Shown here piece by piece: positions 22,226 through 34,345 of a DNA stretch of 64,000 nt (the first letter of the stretch is position 1; the number at the start of each line of letters is the position of its first letter). Below the pieces are notes generated by a model. That model did not search any database. It was not told the DNA's origin and was given only the letters and a program-made list of their open reading frames with translations. The position numbers and the translations under genes were made by a program. Source of the stretch: Eonycteris spelaea (Eukaryota; Chordata; Mammalia; Chiroptera; Pteropodidae); NCBI GenBank assembly GCA_003508835.1, contig PUFA01000070.1, forward strand, positions 7,006,001-7,070,000, written 5' to 3'.

Positions 22226-25200
22226 GACTGCATGGCCCGTTTTGGCCTAGCCCTTTCCAGTAAGTGTTTTGGTTTGAATGCCTCTCATTGATTTTGGATT
22301 CAGTCCCTGGACATTATCACTCATAGACGATCTCACCCTACCTCTACAATGGGGCCAGTGTCCCTTGATTTCATGAAAGATTCAATATTTGGAAGCGGAG
22401 TTTATATAACATATGGTTTATATAACATACAGTTTAATCCTTGCAGATACCAAAAAACAATGTTGATTTTTTTTTTTTTTAGAAGATGGACAGTATATTG
22501 GCAATGCCTTCCAGATTATTGACCATTTGTTATGGTTGGGAGTCTTTCCACTGCACATCAATAATGAGGAGTGGATCTAGAACAGAAAACTGTTTTCTGA
22601 ATTATTTATTATTTCACTACAGTTAAGGTATAATCAATTTGGATATATCTCTGCTCCAAACAGAGATGTTTTTAGATAGTTTAGAAGAGAGTGCCTTGGT
22701 TATTAGAAACTAACAGAGTTGTTATGATGTCATACCAACCTAATCTCTTTCATTTTGATTTTGGGGATATTTTTATTTTGTTCTTAATTTTTATATCATA
22801 GTAGCACTGTTAACTGTCTTCTCAATCAACATTTTCTCTTGCCTTCCTAATAGAATCTGGATTTTGTTCACAGAACTATGCTTAATATAGTTAAATACAT
22901 ATGTCTAAATACAGAACTTGAACCATGATTGCTAAAGCCAATCATAGTGGTGCCATTTCTCTGGGTAGTGATTGGTTTTGGCATAAAGGCAATACAATTC
23001 TAGCCAATAAACATGAGGGGAATTGTATTGAGAGGTTTTTCAGTGAAAGACATTTCTCAAAATAAAAAGTGAAACAGAAAGAAATACCTTCTTCTTCTAC
23101 TGAATGTTGTATCATCTGACTGTTAAACTGGCACTGAGATAACTGTATTATGATATTGAAAGATCAGTAACACACTGAAGGTGGTAGGGCAGATAAATAA
23201 GAAACTGGGGACATAGTAGTGTATGTGTGTGTGTGTGTGTGTGTTGTGTGTGTGTCTATGTGTGTGTGGGTGTTGAATAAATTAATAAATCTTTCTTGAA
23301 GCTTTTTCTTAAGATTTGAAATTTTTATCCTAATTATTTCTACATAGAAAACAAACTTGGCTATTTCCCATTCAGGTGGCAGAATGACTAACTGCCCACC
23401 AAAATTGGCTCTTTCTCCTCCATAATACAGAGTACTTGCTGAGAAGCAACTTCCCAGTTTAGGGTTACATTTCCAAACCCTCGCCAAAAGAACGTGAGCA
23501 AACATGATCTGTGTTGTTTCTGGACTGAGGGAATTAGAAGCAGGCAAGACTTCCCACCCTGTCTTCCCCCATGTACTTTCTAGATTCAGAGGATGCTGAG
23601 AAACTAGGAGATGGTCACATTATAATATGAAAACTGATGCTGACCAAGAACGCCTTCGTGCATGTGTGAGAAATGGATCTCTATTTTGCTTAGTTGCTGA
23701 AAATATTGGGATTTATTATTTACTGCAGCTAGTTTTCTATAGCCAATATTATTCCTGTGAGAGAAGGATACTCTCTGATAACTACAGTTCACATATTTTT
23801 AAAATTATAGCATGTTAGCTTTTCATTTAATAGCTAATACTTAAATTTCAATTCAGCAATTAATTTTTTTACAATTTACTGGGCACATGTCAAACATACT
23901 TCTCTTGATATGTTTTAATTGAGAATAGTTTCATGATTGCTATTTGCTTGTGCATGTGTGCTACATTTGACATATTTAAAATGTTTTACAACATAAACTG
24001 GAAGAATAGTTTTATATTTCTGAATTCGTGCTTTGTATGTTGCATACCAGTGTGACATTTAACAATTAATTTTTCAACTTTTCAAAAGCATGTTTTCACT
24101 CTGGATTTTTACCCTTTCTAAATATAAATATTTACTCTATGTAACACATAGTTTAGAATGTGTTAATAATCTGCATTATATTTTTCTCTAAATATCTCAA
24201 CACAAATTGAATATCCCATAAATCTCATATGATCTTCCAAGTGGATTATTTTACTATCTTTCTTAAATGTCAATAAAAAATACTTTTTTCATATATTTTA
24301 AACTTATTAAATGTGATATTAAATGTAGCTTAGTTAAGTCACAGCATTAGCTCAGCTATCTGTTTTGTATACGATGTGTTAGTAATTTTAGGGACTCCAC
24401 AGGTTGTTTCATGTACTTCATATCTGTCTGTCCTCTTAAAGAACATGAACTCATGGACAAGACTGAAAGAAAGAAGAGTTGGCTTCTACTCCCAATTCTG
24501 CCTGTAACTACCTTAGTGATGTTATTATGCCATTATGAATACAGCTTTCATTTGATTCTTTTACTAAAGTAAAACGAATTTACCGTAATAGTATTTCCTG
24601 AATTGTCTCTAAATTTTAGTTCCATAGTTTAACAGATATTGCTGGAAAATATAATATCTATGGTAAAATAGCTGTAGGCAATGTCAATAAATTTCTTTAA
24701 TACAAGATTACCAAAGACTTAAAATGAAAATGATTTCTCCAACAAAGAGCTATGCTAGTGTTTCTGAAACTTATTAATACAGAACATTTCTACATGGTTT
24801 TTCTTGTTGGCTAGTTTTCTCTAGGGTATATGCTGGGACATGTAAAAATAGACTTGAAGACCTAAGTATCATTTCTACTCTATAGGATTCTACAATTACC
24901 ATATGTTTATACTCAAGGCATAAGATCCAGAGTTTTCATTAAGAAGGCAAAATGTAGGCAAATTGAATAAAAATAGTGTCAGTAGATTTAAACAAAGCTA
25001 AAATGGAAAGTTTTGAGGTCCTTAATTGTGAATGAATTCTGAGTGTATTAATGGCAGAAGGTGGTCTCATCAAGTAAAAACTCAATGATTGCCACCAAAC
25101 AGTTGCTTGATATGTTCTTATTAATTTTGTGTTATTGTTGTGAGGTTAAACTAACTTTCAGATAGAAAAGGAAGATGTAAATTTAAGGTTACTTGATGAA

Positions 25201-25599
25201 AAATGTATGTAAAAATATAAAGATGTAGGAAAATAGCTTATTAAAATACATGGTTAAAAAGAAAACTAATAAAATATAATAATTTAATAAAATATCATGA
25301 CAGATGGCATTGGCCTAGTTGAACAGTATTAACAGAGTTCTTAAATTTTTTCTTGTTTTTCTGTAGATTTCTCACCTTCATCTCAAGTTGCTGTTGAACA
25401 CAGACTGTATAAGGAGAAAACAAAGAGCCAGAGAGGTACATAAAATGAAGATGATTTCTTAGATGACATAATGCATTTGTTAAACTCTAATAGATACTCA
25501 CCCTCAAGGTGTTAATGTAATGAAGCTGTTGTCTCTGTCTTCTCTGTGCACAGCTGCCCTTAGGAAAGTATGAACACAGCTGCTCTTCATCATGTATTG
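22226..25599. other. Unassigned stretch with a GT microsatellite
   Basis: No gene was confirmed. A (GT)n run with interruptions lies at 23221-23272; the minus-strand 127-codon frame over it (23164-23547) includes a histidine/threonine run encoded by the microsatellite and is not a gene. One exon-like segment at 25367-25435 is listed under findings. Confidence 0.4.
23221..23272. repeat. (GT)n microsatellite
   Basis: An imperfect GT dinucleotide repeat of about 52 bp, likely polymorphic in length. Confidence 0.9.
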
Positions 25600-26030
25600 T
25601 TTGTAGTAAACATCAAGTTCCATAAAGGTGGTACAACTTTGTATTCTTCAGTACTACCATTTTAGTATCTTTCCAGAGTAAGTACTCAATAAGTATTTTC
25701 CAATATAACTACATGAGAAATGGTGCTAGTGGCTATGGATACAAAGATGAATGATATTCAGCTCCTTTCCTCGAGGCCTGAGTGTTCTAGTAAAATAAAC
25801 AATATGACTTTACAGTCTGGCAAGTGCTGTGGAAGAGTTATGCAAAGCCCAAGGAGTGTATGCAAGCAGAGCACATAACTCAGCTGAGGCAATGATCTTG
25901 ACTGGTTCTTCAAGGATAGATATTGTTAGAGGCACAGAAATGACATTCCCAATAGAAGCAACAGAGTATGCGATGGGAAAAAAAAATGAGAGAGAGCATG
26001 ACAAAGAGAAGAAATCAAAATAACTAAAGC
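25600..26030. mobile_element. Diverged L2 fragments
   Basis: Text at about 25610-25705 resembles an L2 3' end in plus orientation (tccataaaggtggtacaactttgtattcttcagtac...gtaagtactcaataagtattttcc). The following part to about 26030 resembles L2 in the opposite orientation. Both are strongly diverged. Confidence 0.4.
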
Positions 26031-26059
26031 ATTACCTGAAAAATAAAGATCAAAATTTT

Positions 26060-26535
26060 AGTCATCCATCCAGCTTTCCAACTTCCACTTGTACCATCTT
26101 CTCTCTTTGTGCTCCATTCATACTTCTTTTAGCTCTTCAAATATGCTATCCTCCATCTTGCCATCTTGCATAAAAGAGAGTACCTATGGTTATCTCCGAT
26201 TAAAAATTTTTTCTCTGTTTTGTATTATTAAAACTCATACTAAATCTTTAGATCTCAACTTAAATATCACCTCCCTGGGGAAGCCTTTCCAGACCCCCAG
26301 ACTAGGTCATAAATGTTCTCACATTATCCTCTATCTTTCCTTCCTAGCACTCACCATTTTTTGTAATACACATTTATCTGTATGAATTTTAGGATTAATG
26401 TCTGCATCCCAAACTAGACCATACACTCCATGAAAACCATAGACTGCCTATGTTATTCAACATTCATTGCTAGTACCTAGAAAAATATTTTTCTTATTGA
26501 AAGTACTCTATAATTATTCATTTATTGAATGCATG
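26060..26535 (+). mobile_element. L2 LINE 3' fragment
   Basis: Recognisable by the tract caacttaaatatcacctccctggggaagcctttccagaccccc (26246-26290), the segment gcactcaccattttttgtaatacac and the end taccatgtt-like region to attcatttattgaatgcatgag. It is ancient and non-coding. Confidence 0.78.
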
Positions 26536-26555
26536 AGATGAAGGTAGAAAAAGAT

Positions 26556-26900
26556 TTAAAAAAAATAAGCAAGGGTCCAGAGAGGGCAGATATTTTTATG
26601 CAATGCTAAGATTTTGTATTTTATCCTGAAGTCTCTGGGAGGAAATGAATTTTAAAGAAGAAAATGAAATGAATGGAAAGTGTTTTATAAATATCACTCT
26701 GACAACTATGTTAAATTGATCAGAGTGGGATATGACTGTTGATAAAGATAATTAGAAGGTTACTACAGTAACACAAGCAAGAAATTATGATGACTTGAAC
26801 TAGACATTGGCTGCTGGAATAAAAGTAGAGATTTTGAGAGATATTAAGCAGATGGAATAAAATAGGATTGAGCAACTTTTTGGAAGCGAGTGTAAAGAAG
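26556..26900 (-). mobile_element. L2 LINE fragment
   Basis: Reverse complement of the L2 region that reads attttgtattttatcctgaagtctctgggagg...atatcactctgacaactatgtt...gttactacagtaacacaagcaagaaattatgatgactt on the plus strand. It lies directly next to the plus-strand L2 at 26060-26535, so two copies stand tail to tail. Confidence 0.65.
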
Positions 26901-27099
26901 GAAAAAGAAGCAATACAAGTTGATTCTTATGTTTTTTGTGCCCGGGTAAATGTGTGAATGTGTTGCCTGCCTTCTGAGACAGTAAAACGGAGTGGAAACT
27001 GATATTTAGTTCATATAATATTGAATCAAAAGAGATTTTCAGTGGGTACATAGATTAAATCTAAGATTTTGAAAGAAAAAATGACAACTAGACAATAAG

Positions 27100-27850
27100 C
27101 TTTCAAAACAACTGTGACAAAATATAACATAAAACTTATCATCCTAATCATTTTTGTGTGTACAATTCCATGGCATAAAGTACATTGTGCAGCCATTATC
27201 ATGATCCAGCTGCAGAACTCTTCCATTTTCCCAAATGGAAATTCTGTATCCATTATATAATAATTCTCCATTGCTCCTCCCAGCCCCCACAAACCACCAT
27301 TCTTCTTTCCATCTCGATAAATTTGGCTCTTCTAAATACCTCATATAAGTGGAAACGTACAACATTTAACCTTTTATGACTGACTTGTTTCATGAAGCAT
27401 AATGTACTCAAGGTTTATCCATTCTGTAGCGTGTGTGAGAATTTCTTTCCTTTTTAAGAATAAATAATATTCCATTAGATATATACCACATTTTATTTAT
27501 CCATCCATCAGTGGACATCTGGTTTGCTTCCACCTTTTGACTATCGTAAATAATTCTGATATGAACATGGGTGTAAAAATATCTGTCCCTGTTTTCAACT
27601 GTTTGGGGCATATACTTCGAAATGGAATTGCTGGATCATATGGATCTATTTTTAATTTTTGAGGAACTGACATACTATTTCCAAAGCAGCTGCGCAAATA
27701 TACATTCTCACCAACAGTGCGTAAGGGTACCAATGTCTCTACATCCTCAACTTGTTATTTTCTGTTTTATTTGTTTGTTTGTTTTGTTTGTTTTTATATA
27801 GTAGCCATGCGAATGTGTGTGAAGTGGAAACAATGTGTTTTTGATGATAG
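27100..27850 (-). mobile_element. L1 LINE 3' fragment
   Basis: Old L1 in minus orientation, covering the 3' UTR and the end of ORF2. Typical plus-strand text includes cattatcatgatccagctgcagaactcttcc, ataaataatattccattagatatataccacattttatttatccatccatcagtgg, gaaatggaattgctggatcatatgg and ccaaagcagctgcgcaaatatacattctcaccaacagtg. Contains a TTTG run at 27766-27796. The short frames on both strands are L1 debris. Confidence 0.85.
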
Positions 27851-29277
27851 ACACTGGTTCTTATTGATATTGATCTGCTGTACCAACATAATGACCAAGC
27901 ATAGAAGATACTTGATATGTATTTATTTAATGAGAGGCTTAGATAAAGATTATTTAGAGCATCACACACAACAGTTTAAAAAGGCTCAGACCATATTTCT
28001 AACAAACAGTCCTTCAAAACTGATCAAACAATTTTAGTCAAGGGACACTCACAAGCATTCAAAAAATTAATCCTAATTTTTAGGAGTTTTAATTATTATT
28101 ATTATTATTAAATTTTTTATTTGAAACTAAAACCCATTTCCAAATTTTGCTCCTCCAGAACCAAAAAGAAATTATATATCCTTTCTTTCTATGGAAGTCT
28201 TTTAAATATTTAAAGAGAGTTGTTTTGTTTTTTCAGTCCACTGTAACTCTTCTTTTTAGTTCAACATTTTTAGTTATTTCAGCCATTCCTCACATACTAT
28301 GGTTTCTAGATTCAGTTTCATCTTTCACTTGATGGAAACACTGAGTTTTATTTGAATGACTTTTCCATGGTTAATTTAAGAATATATGCAAGTGCAGAGT
28401 AAGTCATTTGTCTTGTAAAATTGGTAAATGTGAATGAATAGGGTTTGCAAACTAAATCTGAAAAATAAGTTTCCAGAAAGTCCACAATTCAAGGAAAATC
28501 CACAATGCACTTAAGACTGCTCTCAGTATCATCCTAGTTTTCACCTAGTTTGTGTCTGCTATCTGTAGCCAGAACACTCCACCAATGCTCTGCATTGCAT
28601 CTGCCTCCTTAGAGGTAGAAGTCTTCGTGTCTCCCAGTCATCAATCGACAACTTTTCTCAAATTGTTTCTAGGTGTAAACCAGTAGGAAATTTTGATCTA
28701 AATTATAATTTTAAGGTTTGTATTTATGATTCAGTATGAAAAGTTCACATAATCCTCACATCAAGAAGCAATGACGTAGGATACATAAATTATGAATGAA
28801 ATGAAGACATTTCCACTCAAGGCAACAGTGTGCTCAAATAAATTTCATTGTACAAAATTTTCAAGTAATAAATAATTTCTTAGAATGAATAAAATCATCC
28901 AATTAGAAATTATAGTAGACTAGAAATAATAAAAGCATTATATTTTATTGTTTTAAATTTCACTGTCACTTTTTATTTAGTGACAATAATTTTCCAAACA
29001 GCTACATTTTTACTTTAGAAAATGCCATAAAGAGAAGATTCAATAAATAAACTAGAATTTTTTTTCCTCCCAGTAACCAGACTATTAGGAATATTCTGTA
29101 CCTGCAGTCAGTTGTCAGGTTATGCTGCTGAGGAACGGGAATCCACTCAATATAAAAACCTGATGTTAAGGGAAAGCAATTGGGTAGAGCACTTAGAATC
29201 TTTAGAGTTTATTCAATTACCAAAAAAAAAAATAGATATATAGACAGGTAAATACATAGATAGATGAGAAAGGGGGC

Positions 29278-29278
<1 letters not shown>
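27851..29278. other. Unassigned AT-rich stretch
   Basis: No gene or named repeat was recognised. A short (TTA)n run lies at 28092-28110. Confidence 0.4.

Positions 29279-29309
<31 letters not shown>
29279..29309. repeat. (GA)n microsatellite
   Basis: A nearly pure GA repeat of about 30 bp directly next to an L2 fragment. Confidence 0.9.
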
Positions 29310-29312
<3 letters not shown>

Positions 29313-29324
29313 TCAGAGTCTATC

Positions 29325-29800
29325 TGCATGTCCTAGAGCTACAAAAATGAATAAAGCTCTCTGTGTTCAAGGAGTCTGGAGCCCTATGGAACTTTTTGGC
29401 AGACAATTTCTATGTTACATAAGTCTACTTAAAGTTTTCGTGAGATTCAGTGAAAGAAGATAAGAGGGCCTCAAAAAGTCTAAAAAAAAATCAGTGCGAA
29501 ACCAAATTGAGCATTATTTTAAATGAGGAATAAGAAATAGTGGGAAAAAAGTGGGCAAAGGCTAAGCATAAGCAAATGTGGTAAAGCAGTTTTATATTAC
29601 TGAAATACACAACTCAAGGGAGGGTTTGGTTAGAAACAGATAGAGATTAGCAGGTCATGGAGGATCTTCAACCATGTCATGAATTGTACTTCAGCCTGTA
29701 GAGGCTGTTGCTGCCATAGTCCTAGTGAGAAATGATGAAGATCTACACCTGGGCTGAAAAGTAGAAAACATATTTTGGACACATTAAAAGATAAAATGAA
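29325..29800 (-). mobile_element. Diverged L2 LINE fragment
   Basis: Plus-strand text such as agctacaaaaatgaataaagctctctgtgttcaaggagtctggagccc and gcaggtcatggaggatcttcaaccatgtcatgaattgtacttcagcctg follows the reverse complement of L2 with many changes. Confidence 0.55.
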
Positions 29801-29844
29801 TAATTTATTGGATGTAGATGTTTAATAATATTAATAATGAAAAA

Positions 29845-30030
29845 ATAATAACTTCCATTGATTGAGCATTCACGGCATGTCAGGTATTTTCTGTATAGGT
29901 TAGATTTCATGTGGTCTTTGCAAAAACTCTATGAAATAATGTCTCCTATTGTGTCATTTTAATAATAAGATAACTGAGGCATATCAGAGAAGAATTTAAA
30001 CAAAGGCAGTTGGAATCCAGAGATGTTTTT
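29845..30030 (-). mobile_element. MIR SINE fragment
   Basis: Reverse complement of MIR: cattgattgagcattcacggcatgtcaggtattttctgtataggttagatttcatgtggtctttgcaaaaactctatgaaataat followed by ataagataactgaggcatatcagagaagaatttaaac. 3' end and core are present and the head is lost. Confidence 0.78.
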
Positions 30031-30172
30031 TCCATTACTTGATGATATTTGGAAATGGAAGGTAGGAATAGCTCAATGTATTTTATTTTTTATTTTGAGT
30101 GAAAATGTTGATGGTATTTGGCAAAGTAAAAATTCCTCACCTGAATGAAAACAAATGGGGAAAAAGGTATTA

Positions 30173-30655
30173 TATTAGTTTCCTATTGCTGCTATAATAA
30201 ATTAATCACAATTTATTTGCTTAATCCAACACCTATTATCTTACAGGTCCGAAGTCCAAAGTGGATTTCACTGAATTAAAATCAAAATGTTGACAGGGAT
30301 GACTTCTCTCTGGAAGCTGTAGATGAAAATCCATTTCCTTGCCTTTTCCAGCTTCAAGAAATCGTTTGCATTCCTTGACTCATGACCTGCTCCCACCTTC
30401 AAAGTCAACAATAGCTAACTGACTTTCACATTATATCCCTCTGGCATTCTTCCACTTTTAAGGGCCCTTGTGATTACAATGGACCCACCTGGATCATTCA
30501 GTATAGTTTTCCTATATAAAGCCAGCTAATAGGCAAACTTAATTCTATCTGCTACTTTAATTCCCCTTTGCCATGTAACATGACATGTTCATGGATTCTG
30601 TTGAATTAAGACATGGACAGATTTGTGAGCCAATTATTCTGCCTATGTGGTAACT
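30173..30655 (-). mobile_element. MLT1 LTR (ERVL-MaLR)
   Basis: Reverse complement of an MLT1-type LTR: tatattagtttcctattgctgctataataaa at the left, then ctcatgacctgctcccacc, ttttaagggcccttgtgattacaatggacccacctggatcattcagtat, tttgccatgtaacatgacatgttcatggattctg and gccaattattctgcctatgtgg at the right end. It is non-coding and ancient. Confidence 0.78.
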
Positions 30656-32424
30656 AATTGATGGTAATTACCAAGCTAACAAATTATGTTCAGTCTTGAT
30701 TAACAAAAAGATATTAACTATAAAATATTTTTACTCTAATCATGAAAATATATCATAGAGTTCATAGACAATGTGTGTTATACAGTAAACACAGACATTC
30801 CCAAAACCTTAGTCTTGCATCTCCTCTGAAATAGCTTCAGAAATAGCTGAATTGTCAGACACCATCTCCTTGAGGACAAATTTTCTTGCTTTCATCTCTT
30901 ATGTGAGTAGAAATTTCTCTATATTGTGTAATGGTAGTATTGCTGGAGCAATATTGTCCAAATAGTCCAAAAGAAAGCTGCTCCTCAAAAACATAACATC
31001 CGAGTTTTTTAAAAATAACTTTTCATTATAGCTCAGTCACGAAACACATGAATTTGTAGCCTACTCATTGATACAGAAACTTCTTTCCATGACCATGTTC
31101 TGCCTCCCTTACTTGCTTCCTTTTTACTATTGATTAATACACTCATAGTATAGTATGCAGCATTTTGAGTTCATATTCTTTCACAGTCTTCTAGTAGAAA
31201 AAGAGATTTTGCCTTTACAAATATAAGAGATTGCATTTAATGATTGTAAGCAAGTAAAAAAGGATTCTGGGTTGTAAGAGAAAGAGTCTATCTTTAGGAA
31301 CAGGCAGTAACATGTGAAAAAAGGTGAGGATTTGACATATATGGGGAGAGAAAATGAGCCTATCTCAACTTGACCAAGCAGTTGTGTGAATGACTCTAAG
31401 ATCCAACAGTGTTTTACAAGAGGGAATGAGGCTAAAACTGTAAGATGTGCACATCAGAATGATAGTGAGGTTATTGTGGGATTCATTTCACCTTTATCCT
31501 CAACAACTTGACATTAGTAATGCCACGATATTAAAGAATATAGGCATGAAGATAGGTGAGATAACCACATGGAACTCAAGATCTAAATACAGAGCCAAGT
31601 ATGGGTATGTATCTGCAACATTGTACATGAAAACCTAAGCAGAAGAAATGAACATATGTGAATGCAAATTGAAGACTGATAAGATCCTCCTTTCTTTAAT
31701 CTTAAAGAAAAGGTCTTTATGTAAAAAGTGAAATAGTAATATCTGCCTCTCAAAGCTAATTACTACAACATGCTTTACCTAGTAGATGCATGTTCTTCCC
31801 CAGTACAAATTGCTTCTCAATTTGAGGTTTAGGGTATTACATAACTCTTTTAAAGCTTAAATTTATCTTCTTTTTCCAATCAGCCTATATCCAGATGCTG
31901 AATTTCATCTTAAAAATTCAATAATTATGTATTAATCACCTGTGTAAATCAGGCTACAATGATAAAGATCTAAAATAAAGAATCGCTTGATGCTTTTTAA
32001 TATTTTGTGTGAATCTTCCAAAATTCTCATGGATGGAAACTAATTGGTAATCCATTAGATTTATTTTTATTATATAAAATATTAGTATCTGGAATAGTTC
32101 TAAGTGAATGTCTAGAATTACTCTACTTTGGTCATCAATATTTTAATTAAAAAATTTGAGTTTCTGAATTATTTTTAGAAATTTTTAATACTTCTATTGT
32201 ATGATCGACTTATCTTTGTCCAAAATGCAATCCAGATTTGGCAGGTGGTCTGTGAGAGTCTCCAGTGTGTTGCACAGGCAAGCCTTTTCTAGTATTGATA
32301 ATGAAATCTCCCCAAATGTCATAATTTTGATCTTTGGTATAGATACATACCTGCCTTCTCATATACTCAATTGGCAACTTATTGAACTAGAATCAACCTC
32401 TTTACCTATTTTGTAAGAAAGAGT
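30656..32424. other. Unassigned AT-rich stretch
   Basis: No gene recognised. Open frames at 31447-31638 and 32201-32416 (63 and 71 codons) do not resemble any family I know. The text near 32205-32400 does not look like a common repeat. Confidence 0.4.
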
Positions 32425-32625
32425 AAAGGGTTAGGGGTTCACAGCCAGGCTTGCATCCCAAATCTACTGTTTATCACCTGTGTGACATAGTTCAAGCTAT
32501 TTTTTTTTTTCCCACGGGCATCGGCTTTCTCAGTTTAAAAATGGAGCTGGGTAGTGGGTAATGAGAGTAAGATAGCAACTTTAAGGACACGTGTACATAT
32601 TAAAAGAATAAAGGAATGCCAAATT
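32425..32625 (+). mobile_element. MIR SINE
   Basis: MIR in plus orientation: aagggttaggggttcacagccaggcttgcatcccaaatctactgtttatcacctgtgtgacatagttcaagctattttt...ggctttctcagtttaaaaatgg. A short T run and gcatc text interrupt the usual acctctctgagcctc section. Confidence 0.72.
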
Positions 32626-33689
32626 TCTCTGTAAGTAAAAAACACAAACTTCATGCTATTTTGTTATTCATATATTGATAGGCTTTTTAAAGTGACAAGT
32701 AGGTATAGGTTAGGTAATTAGTAGGATTTTTTTGATAACTGAAGTGTTTGTAGCATAAAAACCACAAATTTAAAATGAATTTTACAGCCACTGTTTACTT
32801 GTTTTATGAATTATTTTACTCTAAGATTTATTTTTTATGTAATGCCCTAGTGGCATAATCTGACTTTTGAGCTGTCTCCTTATTTTGCTGTACTTTCTAA
32901 ATGTCTGACTCTTGAGAACAATTAATACTTATGAACTTATCATTTAAATTCAGAGAATATACCATTGCAAAAGGTCAAATATAAGTGTCTATTTTCTTCA
33001 GGACTAAAGAAACATTTTGAACTCACAACATATGAAATTTTAAATTGCATCTTAATGTAGTAGGCTATTCCATTCATAAATAAGGCTTTTTATGCAATTT
33101 AATGGAACAGCATTCAAAGCTTTTAAAAACCTTTTCTTAATCTCTTTCCTATTTCTATAATTTACTCTTCTATTATATAGTGGTCACTTTTTTGTGTACA
33201 TCTCAAAACAAAAGTCTAAGCTCGTATATATCTAGTTAAGTAATGTGTGATATTTCTGATAATTTTATTTTTTTGACATCTATGTAAAAATCGATATGAA
33301 GATAAAGTTTATCATGAAAACTGGGGCTAAAATTCACTAGACTCCAATAGTTCATAAATGAATTCTACTGGAAATACTTTCTAATTTAAAAAAAAAAATC
33401 TGCTTTTATTGGCAACATACACGATCTGCTTTCCTTCAGTAACAGAGTCAATGCGTTATCTTATTGATGAAGCTTTATTTGCATATCTTATTACGTTTTT
33501 GTTAGTCTCTTTACATAACTTTTATGTTATTATTTTTTACATAAACTTTTAAAAAAAAACAAATACATGTGTTAAGAGCTTAGATAACTATTTAAATTCA
33601 AAATTGATATGTTTTATTCTTGGTGCATAGTAAAATTTGCATGGATGATTTCATGTTTCAGACCTTAAGATATGGGATGAAAGGGCCTT
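32626..33689. other. Unassigned AT-rich stretch
   Basis: I see no gene, repeat family or notable motif in this very AT-rich kilobase. Confidence 0.4.
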
Positions 33690-34140
33690 TATTCATCCAT
33701 TAATTTAATCAAGAAATAATTTTGAGTACCTGTTATATGAAGTCGATGTAACCCATGTTCTCTTGGAACTTAGAAATAGAGGAACAGGATACACACATAC
33801 ACTCACACACACAGAAATTTAAGTGAAAATATGCACTGATAGAGTGTAATGATATAGGAAATGTGATAGGAAACAATGGCAGGGCAGCTGCATTAAGAAA
33901 AATTTAAGAAAGATCCTTTGATGATCTTATTTTGAGGTTAAAAGATAAGAAGTTAACTGTTCCAGAGGCAGAGGATTCCAACATGAAAATACAATATGTA
34001 AAGCTTGTAAGATAGGAAAATTCTTAGCAGGAAGACAGCAGCTAGGTGGTACAAAATGAGTAAGAGAGATTAGATAAAATGAGATTATGGAAGTAAAAGA
34101 AGACTCTGATAGGAGAATCAGAGATGAGAAAAAATGAAGA
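33690..34140 (-). mobile_element. Diverged L2 LINE fragment
   Basis: Plus-strand text runs as the reverse complement of L2: attcatccattaatttaatcaagaaataattttgagtacctgttatatg, then ccatgttctcttggaacttagaaa, gtgtaatgatataggaaatgtgatagg and ttccagaggcagaggattccaacatg. Contains a short CA run at 33792-33812. Confidence 0.62.
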
Positions 34141-34179
34141 AGACAGATCCACCAACTGTGCTCCCCATCACTCTGTGGA

Positions 34180-34345
34180 GCACTTTATATTTCACTCCTT
34201 TATTCTTTCAATAATCTTTTAGGAAGTCTGTTATTATCTTGAATCCATAGATTAGAAAAATAAGATTTATTTGCTGTACAGTTAGTAAACATAAAAGCTA
34301 AGATTCCCACCTAAGTGTGTTTGCCTACAAAAAGATGATTCAGTT
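34180..34345 (-). mobile_element. MIR SINE fragment
   Basis: Reverse complement of MIR core: gtggagcactttatatttcactcctttattctttcaataatcttttaggaagtctgttattatcttgaatccatagattagaaaaataag...tgctgtacagttagtaaacataaaagctaagattcccacc. Confidence 0.65.

Noticed and set aside
23164..23547. 127-codon minus-strand protein with a His/Thr run
   Set aside because: The run comes from the GT microsatellite; the rest has no known relatives and no coding signature.
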